Below are positions 7,210 to 7,916 of a stretch of DNA of 7,916 bases, piece after piece; within the stretch, counting starts at the first letter, position 1; every line of letters begins with the position of its first letter. Source of the stretch: Fimbriimonadales bacterium. GTDB lineage: Bacteria; Armatimonadota; Fimbriimonadia; Fimbriimonadales; Fimbriimonadaceae. The notes below the pieces were generated by a model. It made no database searches and was not told the DNA's origin. It worked only from the letters and a program-made list of their open reading frames with translations. The DNA is taken from positions 1-7,916 of the forward strand of contig JAPLCS010000355.1 in assembly GCA_026392145.1 (NCBI GenBank). Direction: 5' to 3'. Position numbers and translations under genes: made by a program.

Positions 7210-7914
7210 TCACTTCCACTTCGCGCCGTTGATAGGTGGAAATCCTGTCGGCGGCGGCGGAGGAGGCGGTGGTGGCGGTGGCGGCGGCGGCGGTGGAGGC
7301 GGCGGCGGCGGAGGCGGAGGCGGTGGAGGCGGCGAGGGCCGCGGCACCGGCGGCGACGGTGGCGGTGGAGGCGGTGGAGGCGGTGGAGGTGGAGGTGGAG
7401 GTGGTGGCGTCCAGAACAGTTGATCCATTCTCAAACTCATCCATCCTGACTGGTTGGACGTCAAATCTCGAGGAGACACAAACGTTTTCGACAGCGACAC
7501 AGTCGACCAACGATCTCCGTCACTCCCGGCAACTTCGTTCTTCCACTTGATCGTAACGATAATATTTTGCAGATTGGTTGAGTTCAATACACGATTAACC
7601 GACCAAGTTGCAGAAACATTCGAAGTACCCTTTGGCATCATTTCCAGCAGTTCAGGATCAATCCGCCAAATTTGGTTGTCTGTACCGATAACACGATTAG
7701 ATTGAGAAATTTGTCCAAAATCATCAATCTGCATCCGAGCAAGATACATCGCCGCAGCACGAGCTTCCGACTGCCGTTGCATTCTTGCAGAAGATGCAGC
7801 AAGCCCCATTACCGAAAGCGAAGTGGCAGTGAGTATAGTCAGACTCAACAAAACCTCAATTAAAGAGAATCCCCTAGCAACGACTCTCCTCGTCACTTCA
7901 GTCTCTTCTGGCAA
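7210..7914 (-). CDS. PilV/GspI-like type IV pilin or pseudopilin with a C-terminal polyproline region
   Basis: Up to 234 aa are visible. The prepilin site is R-G then F-S-L-I-E-V-L-L-S (cleavage after Gly15, Glu20 at mature position 5), followed by a hydrophobic helix to about residue 40 and a compact domain to about 168 with I-W-R-I-D-P, of the size seen in PilV/GspI/MshD-like pseudopilins. Then come 17 Pro (170-186), the spacer SPPVPRPS (187-194), 28 Pro (195-222) and a short end, T-G-F-P-P-I-N-G-A-K-W-K. The start is uncertain: TTG at 7914 gives a 15-residue leader and GTG at 7896 a 9-residue leader. The frame is still open at the window edge, so an upstream start cannot be excluded. The polyproline would need EF-P for efficient translation and should form an extended polyproline-II rod. 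It is the first of three pilin-like genes on this strand. Confidence 0.85.
   Translation of the reverse strand: MPEETEVTRRVVARGFSLIEVLLSLTILTATSLSVMGLAASSARMQRQSEARAAAMYLARMQIDDFGQISQSNRVIGTDNQIWRIDPELLEMMPKGTSNVSATWSVNRVLNSTNLQNIIVTIKWKNEVAGSDGDRWSTVSLSKTFVSPRDLTSNQSGWMSLRMDQLFWTPPPPPPPPPPPPPPPPPSPPVPRPSPPPPPPPPPPPPPPPPPPPPPPPPPPPPTGFPPINGAKWK
7249..7407 (-). repeat. CCN trinucleotide tract coding for polyproline, with 9-bp and 6-bp subrepeats
   Basis: Fifty-three codons, nearly all Pro. The 28-Pro block (7249-7332) uses 17 CCG, 6 CCT and 5 CCA. The 17-Pro block (7357-7407) uses 8 CCA, 5 CCT and 4 CCG. CCC is absent from both. Plus-strand subrepeats include three exact copies of CGGTGGAGG (7363-7389) followed by TGG-AGG repeats, which indicates growth by slippage or unequal exchange. 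The plus strand is correspondingly a run of GG doublets at 3-base spacing. Confidence 0.9.
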
Positions 7915-7916
7915 AT

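Noticed and set aside
7112..7550. Plus-strand polyglycine, polyarginine and polyalanine frames opposite the proline tract
   Set aside because: They are complementary readings of the CCN repeat. Only the minus-strand frame has a recognisable N-terminal domain and prepilin motif.

Overview
The window looks like a chromosomal segment from a diderm bacterium. It carries a lipoprotein signal peptidase and a cluster of type IV pilin-like genes, and every gene has a housekeeping or cell-surface role. No phage, plasmid, insertion-sequence, CRISPR or RNA-gene signature is visible. The phylum cannot be fixed from sequence alone. The IleRS type (KMSKR motif, C-terminus of the SRVRRPDVE kind) together with the pilin-like and NodB-like genes would fit Armatimonadota or a PVC-group lineage, but this is a low-confidence guess.

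Plus strand, 1-2609: the 3' two thirds of ileS (isoleucyl-tRNA synthetase) followed by lspA (prolipoprotein signal peptidase), a gene pair that is adjacent in many bacteria. As sequenced, ileS carries a frame change near 1817-1819. Its true C-terminus continues in the next frame to a stop at 1963-1965, and the original frame runs straight into lspA, producing an apparent IleS-LspA fusion that is very probably false. LspA has its catalytic aspartates and an unusual low-complexity tail of about 49 residues.

Minus strand, 7914-2599, read right to left: three consecutive pilin or pseudopilin-like genes (PilV/GspI-like, PilW-like, PilX-like), then a NodB-type polysaccharide deacetylase, then a GT4-family glycosyltransferase. 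Spacing is 152 nt between the first two pilin genes, 8 nt between the second and third, 73 nt to the deacetylase, and an 11-nt overlap between deacetylase and glycosyltransferase. The glycosyltransferase converges on lspA with an 11-bp overlap of coding ends. The likely theme is a surface appendage or secretion pseudopilus beside enzymes for a surface glycan. That the two modules form one functional system is inference.

The most striking object is the first pilin-like gene. Its C-terminal end encodes 17 prolines, an eight-residue spacer (SPPVPRPS) and 28 more prolines, using mixed CCG/CCA/CCT codons and no CCC inside either tract. A perfect 10-bp inverted repeat lies between this gene and the next. 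No stretch longer than 300 bases lacks a gene.
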